Assembly: GCA_038373885.1 (NCBI GenBank)
Contig: JAWZYV010013275.1
Coordinates: 1-64,000, forward strand
Origin: Cheiracanthium punctorium
Lineage: Eukaryota; Arthropoda; Arachnida; Araneae; Cheiracanthiidae
DNA length: 64,000 nt
Direction of reading: 5' to 3'
Shown: piece after piece, positions 1 to 9,362 of the stretch
How positions within the stretch are numbered: position 1 is the stretch's first letter
Layout of the letters: every line of letters begins with the position of its first letter
The notes under the pieces: generated by a model
Databases searched by the model: none
What the model saw: the letters and a program-made list of their open reading frames with translations, nothing else
What the model was told of the DNA's origin: nothing
Position numbers and translations under genes: made by a program

Positions 1-149
1 TATCTGCATTCGAACCCAACAAACAGAGGAAAACATCAGTTAAAGAACACTTAAAGTATAATACTAGACTACGGACATTCCCCCCATTCATACCCAACCT
101 CCAGACGGAACAATGGTATAAGAAAACAGTTAAAGAATAATACTAGAAC

Positions 150-461
150 ATGGACACTTCCTGGATTCTAAGTAATTATCATGAATTATCGATGATTCTT
201 ACTGGAGATTTTAATGGTAATTTTCGCTCTCAAGAATCTCCGCCGTTTGTTGATTTTTTAAAAGAAAAAATAGATCTAACTATGAATACTTCTCGACTTC
301 AATCAACAATGCGTTTCGGCACAACGATAGATGCTGTATTTTCAAGAAAATTAGCAAATTTAGAGAGTAAAATTTACGTTTCACATTATAGTTACCACAA
401 ACCTATAATTTCATACCTAAAAAATTATGATGACATTCAAGTATCTATTTCCAATGAATAA
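150..461 (+). pseudogene. EEP (endonuclease/exonuclease/phosphatase) domain fragment
   Basis: A 103-codon open frame. Residues about 15-30 read as a strand followed by TGDFNGNF, matching the GDFN catalytic motif of the EEP nuclease fold. Further on come FGTTIDAVFSR and, near the C-terminus, SHYSYHKPI, in the place where EEP proteins have the S-x-H-x-P motif. The domain should be about 220-250 residues, so only the C-terminal half is present, without the N-terminal catalytic Asn and Glu motifs. No in-frame continuation is visible upstream in the first 149 bases. In arthropods such domains occur in non-LTR retrotransposons and in Helentron-type Helitrons. The short GDFN-to-SYHKP spacing and the FGTTIDAVF motif resemble the Helitron-associated type more than the LINE type, from memory of the family. 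The canonical SDH is replaced by SYH. Probably a TE-derived relic. Confidence 0.55.
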
Positions 462-1088
462 TATGAATATAACATTTATATAATCTTTGTAAAGTACATG
501 GATAATAAATATAATTAAATTGTAATATGATATTAATTTTAAGTTAAAGTTTAATCATTTCAGTGATATGTGTCGTAAACGTCAAAGAAGTTTTACTTCA
601 ATCGCGCGTAAAGATTACACGCACACACTTTTTTTTAAACATATTTCTGTGAAAATGCAAAAAATAAAATTTATTTTAAGTATAGGCTGATCTATAAACT
701 CATGATGAATTCAGCTATATTTGTATTGGTCATGAAACATTTTATTACATTTTCAAAGTCGTATATACAAAACGTAAACTACCACATAGACAACCACGAC
801 TCCCATACTCCAATATGACCATTGATGTTATAAACTTGACCAAAGAAAATGGCGTAATATTTTTCACCGTTACTCCCGACTGTAGCCGCAAGCTACAACC
901 TATAAATAAAACAGTTTTTGGACTTCATAAAAGATACTATAATGATGCTTGTTGAGCCTGGCTGATAACTAACCCTGGAAAGCACATCACTCTTTAGGAA
1001 ATTCAAGGATTTGTTTGTGAGTCATATCACCTTGTATTCTCTACAAGTATATTTCTCTTACCTTGCATTCTCTACAATAATTTTTAAG
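462..1088. other. AT-rich stretch with no gene seen
   Basis: No open frame of note, no terminal repeats and no tRNA-like boxes. It separates the EEP fragment from the pogo-like element. Confidence 0.5.
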
Positions 1089-1257
1089 GTAGGGGAAAAT
1101 CGGGGGTACATTGGGTTAATTAGAGATTTTTAATATAATTCTAAAAAAAATTTTTAAACACAAAATCAAACTAATGTATTATGTTTTCTAATCTACTGGC
1201 AATTCTAATTAGTTTTAGATCAATTCTAAAAAATGTTTTTGTACAATAATAAAAAAA
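1089..1257 (+). repeat. Left terminal inverted repeat, outer piece
   Basis: Base-by-base reverse complement, with scattered mismatches, of about 4655-4825. It ends in an A-run where the Helentron-like insertion begins; the remaining part of this arm resumes at 3231. Confidence 0.75.
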
Positions 1258-1724
1258 TCTGATGTGTCCAACACATGACTTCCTTGCACATCCATTAGAT
1301 CAAAAATATTTTCGACGCACTTCCTCTAAATTTATTTGTTTGAAAGAGATAAAATATCAATAATAGTAAGGTTTAGCAATTTCTAGCCAAATATTTCGAT
1401 ATCGCCAAGCTGAGTTCAATTTGAAAGATTTCCTTCTGACACTTTATTTGGCGATATTTCACCAAAAGCCGACAAACTTGAGATAGTCAGCGAGATTTTG
1501 GGGATAGCCAAAGTAGTCAGTGAGCACAGACCTTCAATGAATTGAATGCATCTATACACCTCAATGTATTCAAAGTCATTTGGCTCACCATGTAAATAAA
1601 TTCTCAGTGGATTGCTGTCAAAAAAGATATTGAAAACAGTTAGATATTACAATAGTTCTAAATACAAAGTTAAAAAATCTACGGGTTAAAGTTTTAGAGT
1701 TATACAAAATAGGAAATAATTTTT

Positions 1725-1985
1725 GGCGCCAAATTTGGCGATATTTCGGCGAAACTCGTCAATGTCGACGACATTTGGCGAGATTTTAAGCATAAACCAA
1801 ACAATGACAGATTATCGCCAAATTTGGCGATATTTCGCCAAAACTCGCCAAGAGCGATGACAAATGGCGATACTTCGGGCATGGACGAAATGACTGACTA
1901 TCGCCAAATTTGGCGATATTTCGCCAAAACTCGCCAAGGTCGAGGACAGACGGCGAGATTTTGGGCATGTACCAAACAATGACTG
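1725..1985. repeat. 86-89-bp tandem repeat, three copies, CGCCAA/TTGGCG-rich
   Basis: The word CGCCAAATTTGGCGATATTT starts at 1727, 1816 and 1902, giving periods of 89 and 86. The core CGCCAAATTTGGCG is itself a palindrome, so each unit can fold. A diverged copy lies at about 1449-1515. Confidence 0.85.
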
Positions 1986-2178
1986 TCTACAGTTGTATTA
2001 TAATGAAGATGTCCATAGACATTAAGGTACTGAAATTCTTTTCGGTGGTCCTGTAAATAAACTCTCCAGTAGATTGGAACCAAAAATCGAGATGCACAAC
2101 TAGATGTTACAACATTCTTATATATGAAATTTCATAATAGTTTTTGAGATTTGAGAGTTAAATATGCACACACGTACA

Positions 2179-2208
2179 CCAAAAGTCGCCAAGCTTGGCG
2201 ACTTTTGG
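2179..2208. repeat. Perfect 30-bp palindrome
   Basis: The 15 bases CCAAAAGTCGCCAAG are followed directly by their exact reverse complement, with no spacer. It uses the same CGCCAA vocabulary as the neighbouring 86-89-bp repeat. Confidence 0.95.
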
Positions 2209-2470
2209 CATAGTTCTTGAGGGAGGCACGTGACCGTGGTCGGACCATTACCTAACTTATGTGGTAGGACGGTATTGTGCTTGAAATGGATGAATGCCCG
2301 TAAAATTGCTATTGACCGTAATGTATTGGAAATCTTTTGAGTGTTCCTGTAGCAGAACTATAAATGATAAAGACACTTTTTTTAATAGAGAAATTCATTT
2401 TCTAACTCTTTACAGCATATATCACTTCTGAGTCGTTTGAAATAGCCCAATACCTCTAAAAAACACTTTG

Positions 2471-2990
2471 ATGAATTTCAGCCCATAGAGCGTAATGTAT
2501 TTCGAATCTTTTGGGCGGTCCTGTAGATAAACTATTCAGTCGAATGGAACCGAAAGGGGATGTGCACAACTAGATGTTACAACAATCCTAAATATAAAGT
2601 TTCAACATTCAACGCCTAACAGTTTTTGAGATATGCGAGTTTAATGAATTTCGGCCCATGGAGTGTAATGTATTTCGAATGTTTTGGGCAGTCCTGTAGA
2701 TAAACTATCCAGTCGAATGGAACCAAAAGGGGAGGTGCACAACTAGATGTTACAACTATCCAAAATATGAAGTTTCGACATTCTACGCCTAATAGCTTTT
2801 GAGTTAGGCGAGTTTAATGAATTTCGGCCCATAGAGCGTAATGTATTTCGAATCTTTTGGGCGGTCCTGTACATAAACTATCCATTCGATTGCCACCAAA
2901 AGGGGAGGTGCACAACTAGATCATAGAACAATCCTAAATATCAAATCTCAACATTCTACGACCAATAGTTTTTGAGATATGCGAGTTACA
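2471..2990 (+). repeat. 173-bp tandem repeat, three copies
   Basis: The word ATGAATTTC plus GCCCAT starts at 2471, 2644 and 2817, exactly 173 bp apart. Each unit continues with GCGTAATGTATTTCGAAT (or close variants), a TCCTGTA block, a GTGCACAACTAGAT block and GAGATATGCGAGTT. More diverged copies are recognisable at about 1555-1700, 2020-2165 and 2310-2440. Confidence 0.9.
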
Positions 2991-3201
2991 TACATACGTA
3001 CGAACGTACGTACAGACGGCATGGAAAAACTGGCCACAGTAGACTCGCCACTGGTCAAAATGAGTTGCAGACGCGTTAATATGATCGTGCATGCTAGCCT
3101 ACGATGAGATGCATCGAAAAAATTTTTAAAATTCAATTTAGAGGTAGTCAAAATCGGTTTTTATGTCGAAATTTGGCCCCCAAAATTTTTCGGGATCACA
3201 T

Positions 3202-3230
3202 TACTTCCTTATACTACGTACAAGGAAGTA
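3202..3230. repeat. Terminal hairpin of the Helentron-like insertion
   Basis: A 9-bp perfect stem, TACTTCCTT (3202-3210) with AAGGAAGTA (3222-3230), and an 11-base loop. It sits exactly at the inferred right edge of the insertion. Confidence 0.75.
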
Positions 3231-3470
3231 AAAACGTTTTTCTTAAGTACTACTCGTTGACCACAGTACCGTAAATGGGGACAGTGGGCTTACAAATGGG
3301 GTACACTGGGTCAACTAATTGTCAGGTTTTTCATAAACACGAATTTTTCCTTTTGGAAAAAATATTTAGAAAGATGAGGATTTTACTGCCTGTAATGTTA
3401 TAGATATTTAAATGGCAAATGTCGCAGTTGAAGTTCAATCTTGTATTTCTCAAGAGGATATTTCTTTGGC

Positions 3471-3588
3471 TCCAGGCCTAATGTAGAGTCCTCTCAGGAA
3501 AATCCTGCAATTCCAGGCCTATCGCTATGCCTGTTGCCAAGCCTATTGCATGCCAGGCCTATCGCATGCTCCAGGCCTATCGCACTTG
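3471..3588 (+). repeat. Short minisatellite CCAGGCCTATCGC
   Basis: Four imperfect copies of CCAGGCCTATCGCATG, two of them close together, inside the pogo-like element upstream of its transposase remnant. Confidence 0.7.
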
Positions 3589-3599
3589 ATAATTTGTGA

Positions 3600-4260
3600 G
3601 ATGCAGAGGATTCACTGAAAAATATTCCTGCCCAAAGAGTCGGAAATAAGTCTTCCACATCAACCACAGTATTTTCAGTTTCTGGAGGAAATTATGCAAG
3701 ACAAGAAATAACAGCAGAGACAGTAAAGCCTTTTGCTAAGGCTGATCAAAGAAAGATAAAACTAACCTAGAGGCAACCTAAAATATCAGAAATTCTTACG
3801 GATACGCTAGTGAAAAACGGAATCCAAAATGAGACGGTAGAAAGGTTGAAGAGATAAAGACCTAATGATATGAAGCAGTGGATGAAAAAAAAAAAAGAAA
3901 AAGAAAAATTGCACGCAATTACAAGACTGGTCAGCTGAAGAGCAATACGAATGGATACAATCTTTTAATGAATCTGACATTAAGGATTTATAATTAGAAG
4001 ATGTGAAAATTTTAATTCGGATGTTGGAGATTTTACTAAACAAGATCTATGGCAAGAAAAAGTACAGTTTTAAAGCCTTGTCGCTGAAGTTGTAGGCAAA
4101 AATTAAAATGAATTTAAAGAGTAGTACTTGAAAAGAATTCATCCAAATTAAGCATTTATCTTTAATGAGGCCGACATTTATGCAGCAGACCGTAAAGATA
4201 TAGTGAGAAAGTTATTAAAACCAAATGCATTTCAAGGAATAAAGAGAAACAAAGCTGAGT
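3600..4260 (+). pseudogene. pogo/Tigger-type transposase, C-terminal remnant
   Basis: Conceptual translation across several frames gives a segment with ITAETVKPFAKADQRK, followed after a stop and frame change by KISEILTDTLVKN. This matches the pattern V-T-P-E-x-(I/L)-R-P-x-P-K-A ... R-I-L-T-D-T-P-x-K of the basic linker after the DDE domain in pogo/Tigger and related CENP-B-like transposases. Further on, about 4085-4210 aligns with the minus strand of the second copy at about 43370-43450. Multiple stops and frame changes are visible (for example at about 3766 and 3855), and an A-rich run at about 3885 adds an indel. No DNA-binding or catalytic core remains. Confidence 0.5.
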
Positions 4261-4555
4261 TTTGCTGTAGATTTTAAGTCATATAATGCCCATTACTTTT
4301 TGTAAAATAACAGTTTTTGATTTAATGTCTCAAAAATAACTATAAAAGTAAAATTTTGTAAATTTAATAGGACTCAAAATAAAGTGATAATATCTATAAT
4401 TTTATTAAGAAATTTAGAGTTGGTATATATTACAACCAGAAAATTAATTTTAACTCATAAACTTTGCTACTATAATATTTCACCCAATGCTAAGTATTGC
4501 CAGGCAATAAAATTAGTTTAAATTACTCACTGTTGATTGAAAGAAAACTTTTTAC

Positions 4556-4825
4556 TGTGTTTCTCGTTAGTTGAACCAGCGTACCCCATTTGTGAGCCCA
4601 CTGTCCCCATTTACGGTATAGTAGTCAACGAATAGTACTTAAGAAAAATGTTTTTTTTTATTATTGTACAAAAGCATTTTTTAGAATTGAACTAAAACTA
4701 ATTAGAATTGCCAGTAGATTAGAAAACATAATACATTAGTTTGATTTTGTGTTTTAATTTCTTTTAAAGAATTATATTAAAAAAATCTCTAATTAAACCA
4801 ATGTACCCCCTTTTCCCCTACCTTT
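4556..4825 (-). repeat. Right terminal inverted repeat of the pogo-like element
   Basis: Uninterrupted arm. Its reverse complement gives the ancestral sequence across the 1258-3230 insertion site, with the A-run at about 4650-4660 marking the empty site. Confidence 0.75.
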
Positions 4826-5204
4826 AAAATTATTTATTTCGGCAACACTGGGAATTGTCCTATAGTTAATACTTTCAGGTATTAGAGGGTTTTCAGAAGC
4901 GAATAAGTATTATACTCACACAGCAAACTATGTCCAAATCATGTCGAATAGATATCCAAACTGATTTATAGCATCCAGGACAATTGAAGGATATTTATAT
5001 GCGGATAAAAATATCTATCTATAGGACGTCTAAACTGCTACCTCTAAAATATATCCTAAGAGGGTTGATAGATATCTAATAGTCATCCGAAACCAGAGAT
5101 CTATTGGAAATGTATTTATGACATCCATAAGAAATCCATCCGTAGGCATCTTATGCAGCCAATGAAATAGATGTCCCATAGATATTTAATTGCCATTCGC
5201 TTCT
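4826..5204. other. AT-rich stretch rich in GATATCTAT-like words
   Basis: Repeated AGATATCTA-like words occur on both strands here and again at about 5690-5830, on the far side of the Helitron and SINE fragments. They may be ends of one decayed element. No coding frame. Confidence 0.25.
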
Positions 5205-5387
5205 GTCACTTTTTCGTGATGTGAGAACAAAAAAAAAAAAAAAAGCGTTGCTGACAGAACAACAGACAAACTTTTTATATTCTTTTTATGGTCGTACTGG
5301 CGTACCGAATGCTTAAAACAGGTAGAAATCTCAAAATGTTTTAATACCAAGTAGTGTACAGGCAAATTCTAATTTTATTCATTTAGA
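5205..5387 (-). mobile_element. Helitron 5'-end fragment
   Basis: The minus strand starting at 5387 reads TCTAAATGAATAAAATTAGA, nearly the same as the 5' terminus of the Helitron ending at 31658. The ACAGAACAACAGACAAACTTT block follows inward, as in that element. The 3' end with CTAG is missing. Confidence 0.55.
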
Positions 5388-5454
5388 TACATTAAAATTT
5401 TCATTCCGAAAATGAAACAAAAATCACTTCAAACTTTAGTCATCTTAACCCGAG

Positions 5455-5575
5455 TCGAATCTGTCTGGTGGTTAGAAAGCTCGCCCATCACACTTTGGAT
5501 CTATGGTTCGATACCAGCCGAGGAATCTAAGTTTAAAAGTAACTTAAAGTTATTATTATGATAATAGATAGCAGC
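5455..5575 (+). mobile_element. tRNA-derived SINE head
   Basis: A B-box-like GGTTCGATACC lies at 5505-5515, preceded at tRNA-like distance by GTCTGGTGGTTAGAAAGC, an A-box-like block. The sequence cannot fold as a functional tRNA as far as I can see, and an AT-rich tail follows. It probably carries a pol III internal promoter relic. Confidence 0.5.
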
Positions 5576-6985
5576 ACCCAAATTTATGGAATGGAGGAAG
5601 AAAACTCAGCAGGTAAGAGATTGCGTAGTTATGACGTCACAATTAACTTTTTCTGCATAGCAAAAGAGGGCTGCTGCAGATTGCTAGGATATTCTGGATA
5701 TGATATAGATCTTCATTTATGGGCTGATTGAGAAATCTTGGATATTCTGGACGGCCAATTAATATCTATGCTACTTGGATATAGATCTCTTCCCGACATA
5801 CCGGATATTGGAATTTTTCTCTACAGACTATAAAATTGAGATTTTTAATTGCCTTTTACATTATAAAGCACACCGTAAATTCAAACGATTGTGACATTTT
5901 TTTATACCTTCCTCCATCACAGTTTTTTTTTTCCGTTTGCAGATGCTGCATGCCTGGTTATTATCCTTAAAAAAGTGACCATGGGTAATTTTTAAAGGTT
6001 AATAAAATACAAAATTATATCAATACAAGTAATAAAAGAATTATTATTGAGCTTGAAGATAACAACTCTTAAGTGCTAATACAACTTTATGAATTGTTTA
6101 GAAATAAAATTCAACTCAAACAGAGTTAAGTATCCCAAAACCTAAGCAAACATAATGTACCCTCAGATTTCCGAAATTATCTCTTTCTGTTTCACTTAGA
6201 TGAAACGAAACGTAATAGTTATCTTTAAAAATATTTGATATTTGATTTATGGGAGCACTTATTTTGAAAAAAAAATATTTCAATTTTGTTTTGATCTGGA
6301 TTCTGTTTCGATAATAGTTTACAAAAAATTCAGTTCAGATTTCAATTGCCGACTTTTTTTTCTTTACATTATTTTTTTTAATAAAACTACCTGTAGTAAC
6401 ATCAATGTTTGAAATTACCACAATTAAAGTAAGGGATAGATTTAAAGAAAAAAAAGAAAACTTTTGTATTGAATGAAATAACCTGCCGAATTTATTGTAT
6501 TCATTTGATATTTTAAAAGCATTTAATAACAATAATATAAAATAATGTAAAAATAATAACAATAATATTAAATAACGTTAAGATAGTCGTTCTGTTGCAA
6601 CTACTGCAAAATTTGTTAAATAAGATTTACTTCGTTGCTTATCTCTTTTTTTTTTACAACATCTACAATGTACCTGTTCAAAATCGATAAACTTGACAAA
6701 CCAGCTTTTGTATCCTTTCGCAAAATACTAAAATTTGGAGTGTTTTGTTGTAATAGACCCTTATTATCTTGCCTGAAACAATTAATTTCCGATGTGCTTT
6801 CGCATAAAGACGATACATTGATTAAAAGAGACTGTCAAGATTACTCACTTATTTTTACGAATGGAATTTCTATCCATTACTTAGATGAATGGACTTAAAT
6901 CATATATGGCCGAAAATAGCCTAATATGACATCTATGATGCTTTTTTAAAGATTTTGTCAACCCTTTGAGGCGCAACCCTTTCCC
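5576..6985. other. Unassigned AT-rich region
   Basis: Only short frames are present. One of 87 codons at 6635-6898 (+) has no recognisable domain and a biased, low-complexity start. No terminal repeats or tRNA boxes seen. Confidence 0.4.
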
Positions 6986-7230
6986 AATGCTGAAAAAAGG
7001 GCAGGCACAGCCAACTGCGTCAAAAAAAGGGTCTCTAGATCTGTGGCACGCGATGAACGTTTCGATCGTCCGCTATCTTTCTGGTAGTTAAGTTGAGCGA
7101 TGGCAACGGCTGCCCTTTTTTCAGCATTGGGCAATCTATCCAGCTGTTCTCGCATTCTTCCATTTTTCAGCAGATATCATTGCTGTTAAAAATAATCGTG
7201 ACCATTTTTTTACGGGAAATGACGTAAAAA
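6986..7230 (-). repeat. Dispersed repeat R, copy 1
   Basis: About 200 bp shared with 37141-37380 at roughly 95 percent identity, and with a short diverged copy at about 49725-49795. The minus strand has an open frame beginning MREQLDRLP in both long copies and ending near LETLFLT. All five base differences I count inside the roughly 45 shared codons change the amino acid, which argues for neutral drift rather than a conserved protein. TE class unknown. The copies end after TTTTTTTACGGGAAATGACGT. Confidence 0.6.
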
Positions 7231-8070
7231 ATCTCCTTTTTAAAATAAGTACCAACTTTTTTTTCCCCAATAGCAACCCCCAGATTTCACTTCATATTTC
7301 AAAAATTTAGCTTAATTTAACCCCGGATATCAATTTTCAATAAATTTGAGCGGGAAATGAGTGAGTTATGAGCTTCCAAAATTCCCCACCCCCTGTGTTA
7401 ACATATTTTTTCATACTTTAATTCATATCTCATATAATCCTAACTAATATTATAAATGCAAAGTGAGTTTGTTTGTTTGTTTGTTTATGACGCTTTCACG
7501 CCTAAACCGCTGAATCGATTAGGATGCATTTTGGTTTAGATATAGATGGGACCCTGGAGATGGTTATAGGCTACTTAGAATTTTAGATTTTTAATTACTT
7601 TTTTAATTATTAATTAAAAACCGTTTTTACGTTGCCATGCTTGGTGAGTTTCGCCCACATCATATGATTCATGTTTTGAGCTAACAAGAATGCTATTACT
7701 TCAATAAAGAAGCACGTGCATCTGAAAAACATTAAGTAATACGGAAATTATGCCAGTTTTATGCCAAATATATCTATCTCTAATAATAAAAATGAATGTT
7801 CTCCAGACAAATCTACAGAAAGCAGAGCTTTGAAAATTTGAGCATAACTTCGGGACCCATGACTTCGGTTAAGTGTACCTGAGGCTCAGAAATTTTAATT
7901 ACTTTTCTAACTATTAATTAAAAACCGTTTTATCGCCCGCACAACATGATATATGCTTTTGAAATAAAGCAGAAATTATATTTGCAAAATCACATGCATT
8001 TGAAAAACATAAATAAGTATGGAAATTATGTTGATTTTACGCTAAATTAAAAAGCATAAATAAGGAAAAG

Positions 8071-8242
8071 TATACTTACGTATTATCCCGGCGGTCCGCC
8101 AAGACGAGCGATTTTTTGCCGAGATAAATGCCGGGCACATGAAATTATTAATGGTTTTGAATACGATTGGCAACAGTTTGGCAACTCATTTGACGAAAAA
8201 ACAGTTTGGCGGGAATGACCGCCGGTATAATACGTAAGTACC
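8071..8242. mobile_element. 172-bp MITE inside Helitron A1
   Basis: Terminal inverted repeats: TACTTACGTATTATCCCGGC at the left, and its complement ending TACGTAAGTACC at the right. Both arms continue inward with a CGGTC and CCGCC block. The same element is at 51339-51510. Confidence 0.7.
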
Positions 8243-8389
8243 AAGAAAAGTCCAGATGTGTTTCTTAAAGTTCGTAATTTTCCAAATTCTACAAATAATA
8301 TAAATGTGTACGTTTATGTGTTTGGATGTTTTTGACTGAATCACACAAAAATGGTTGGAAAATTTTGTAATGAAGATAGCTTATGCCCT

Positions 8390-9115
8390 GGATTAACATA
8401 CAGGCAGCCTTTCAAGCATATAGCATAAATAATTCTTTTATAAAGACACTCAAAATAATGCTAATGCATTGCGCTCTATGGAAATTTTGTAGCTACTAAA
8501 CCGATTTTAAAACTTTTTTCACGGATTGAAAGTCCTAGGCCTATATGGTCCTAGGCCTATATGGGGAATTCCTCTGTGTGGAATTTTCTAAGGGATCCTA
8601 GCCCGTATTTTCGCGAGGTTTTTGAAAAAAAACACGGAAAACTGCGAGCGGCTAGGTTGACAAGCGCGACCGGGGTTTGAACCTGGCACCTCCCGCCTTC
8701 CAGTTTTGAGAGCAGAACCTCTTAGACACTGGGGGTCCCTGAGTGTTATAGGCTACCTTTTATGCATATATCACAAATAGTTCTTTTACAGGGATACTCA
8801 TAAGAATTACATTAAGCTCTATGTGTAACTCTGTAAGTACTGAACCAATTCCTAAACTTTTTCTACTGATAGTAAGCTACACTATTCTTGAGTATTATAG
8901 GCTAAAATTCATGCATGTAGCGTAAATAGTTCCTTTACAGGAACACTTAAAATAATTCTAATACATTACGCTCTATGGGTATCTCTGTAACTATAGAACC
9001 GATTCTAAAACTTTTTCGCTAATAGAAAGCTGCACTATTCCTGATTAACATAGGCTAAACTTCATGCATATAGCATAAATATTTCTTTTACAAGAACACT
9101 CGAAACAGTTCGCAA
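8390..9115 (-). repeat. About 154-bp tandem repeat inside Helitron A1
   Basis: The minus-strand word CATAGAGCGTAATGTATT (with variants) recurs at about 8473, 8816 and 8970. The last two are 154 bp apart. The first two are separated by an extra segment of about 200 bp, which is the SINE at 8532-8740. Each unit ends with a TCCTGTAAA block. Confidence 0.65.
8532..8740 (-). mobile_element. tRNA-derived SINE
   Basis: On the minus strand: CCCAGTGTCTAAGAGGTTC as the A-box region and GGTTCAAACCC as the B box (complement of 8673-8683). A tRNA-unrelated body with TACGGGCTAGGATCCC follows. Shared with 50784-50985. Confidence 0.65.
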
Positions 9116-9362
9116 AAACTGTCGTAACTGTCTCTAGTTGCCAAATGCCTGAAAAAAATCTAAATTTAGTAATTCTGCATACTCTGTTATTTTAAATGAA
9201 GTATACTACCATGCATTATACTTCATTTAAAATAAGTAAAAAGCCAATAACATTTAAATGCAGTTTCTTTAGTCGCGAACATATTTGTTATTCACACATG
9301 CTTCGTTTCTCTCGGGACCTAATTCTAAAGCCGACGCGGACGAAGTCGCGGGTAGCCGCTAG

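Larger units (their letters stand above)
1258..3230. mobile_element. Helentron-like non-autonomous insertion rich in minisatellites
   Basis: Defined as the sequence that splits the left terminal repeat of the pogo-like element. The flanking A-run continues on both sides, consistent with insertion inside a T/A homopolymer, as described for Helentrons (T^T target). A 9-bp subterminal inverted repeat (ACTTCCTTG at 1278-1286, CAAGGAAGT at 3221-3229) and a terminal hairpin at 3202-3230 are present. Inside are three copies of an 86-89-bp unit, three head-to-tail copies of a 173-bp unit with several diverged copies, and a 30-bp palindrome. Short subterminal repeats, a terminal hairpin and a minisatellite core, with no protein, are the described features of Helentron-associated interspersed elements such as DINE-1. 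No coding capacity. A simple satellite-bearing insertion of another class remains possible. Confidence 0.5.
1089..4825 (+). mobile_element. Decayed pogo-like DNA transposon, interrupted
   Basis: Long terminal inverted repeats of about 270 bp bound this element. The right arm (about 4556-4825) is intact. The left arm is in two pieces, 1089-1257 and 3231-3320, which together match the reverse complement of the right arm. Its outer edge carries GGGGTACATTGGGTTAATT and its inner part carries GTAAATGGGGACAGTGGG. Removing the 1.97-kb insertion at 1258-3230 leaves an element of about 1.76 kb. The interior holds a broken frame resembling the C-terminal part of pogo/Tigger transposases. A related copy in the opposite orientation is at about 42705-44035. 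It is non-autonomous and dead: many stops, and no catalytic DDE core seen. The family call rests on the transposase tail motif; the exact outer TSD was not resolved. Confidence 0.6.
7438..9362 (+). mobile_element. Non-autonomous Helitron, copy A1
   Basis: It starts with TCCTAACTAATATTATAAAT and ends with CTAG, inserted between host A and T, which is the Helitron signature. Just inside the 3' end is a GC-rich hairpin (GCGGACGAAGTCGCG, one bulge). Near the 5' end is a GTTTGTTTGTTT run. The same 5' terminus is known from Lep1-type Helitrons of Lepidoptera. Inside are a 172-bp MITE, a SINE and a roughly 154-bp tandem repeat. There is no REP-helicase gene. The inverted sibling at 50180-52128 carries the same two internal insertions. 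Confidence 0.75.

Noticed and set aside
1725..2990. CRISPR-like array
   Set aside because: Units are contiguous tandem repeats with no unique spacers, in a eukaryotic transposon context.
6958..7155. Open frame in repeat R as a conserved small protein
   Set aside because: All observed differences from the copy at 37 kb change the amino acid, and both lie in a dispersed repeat.
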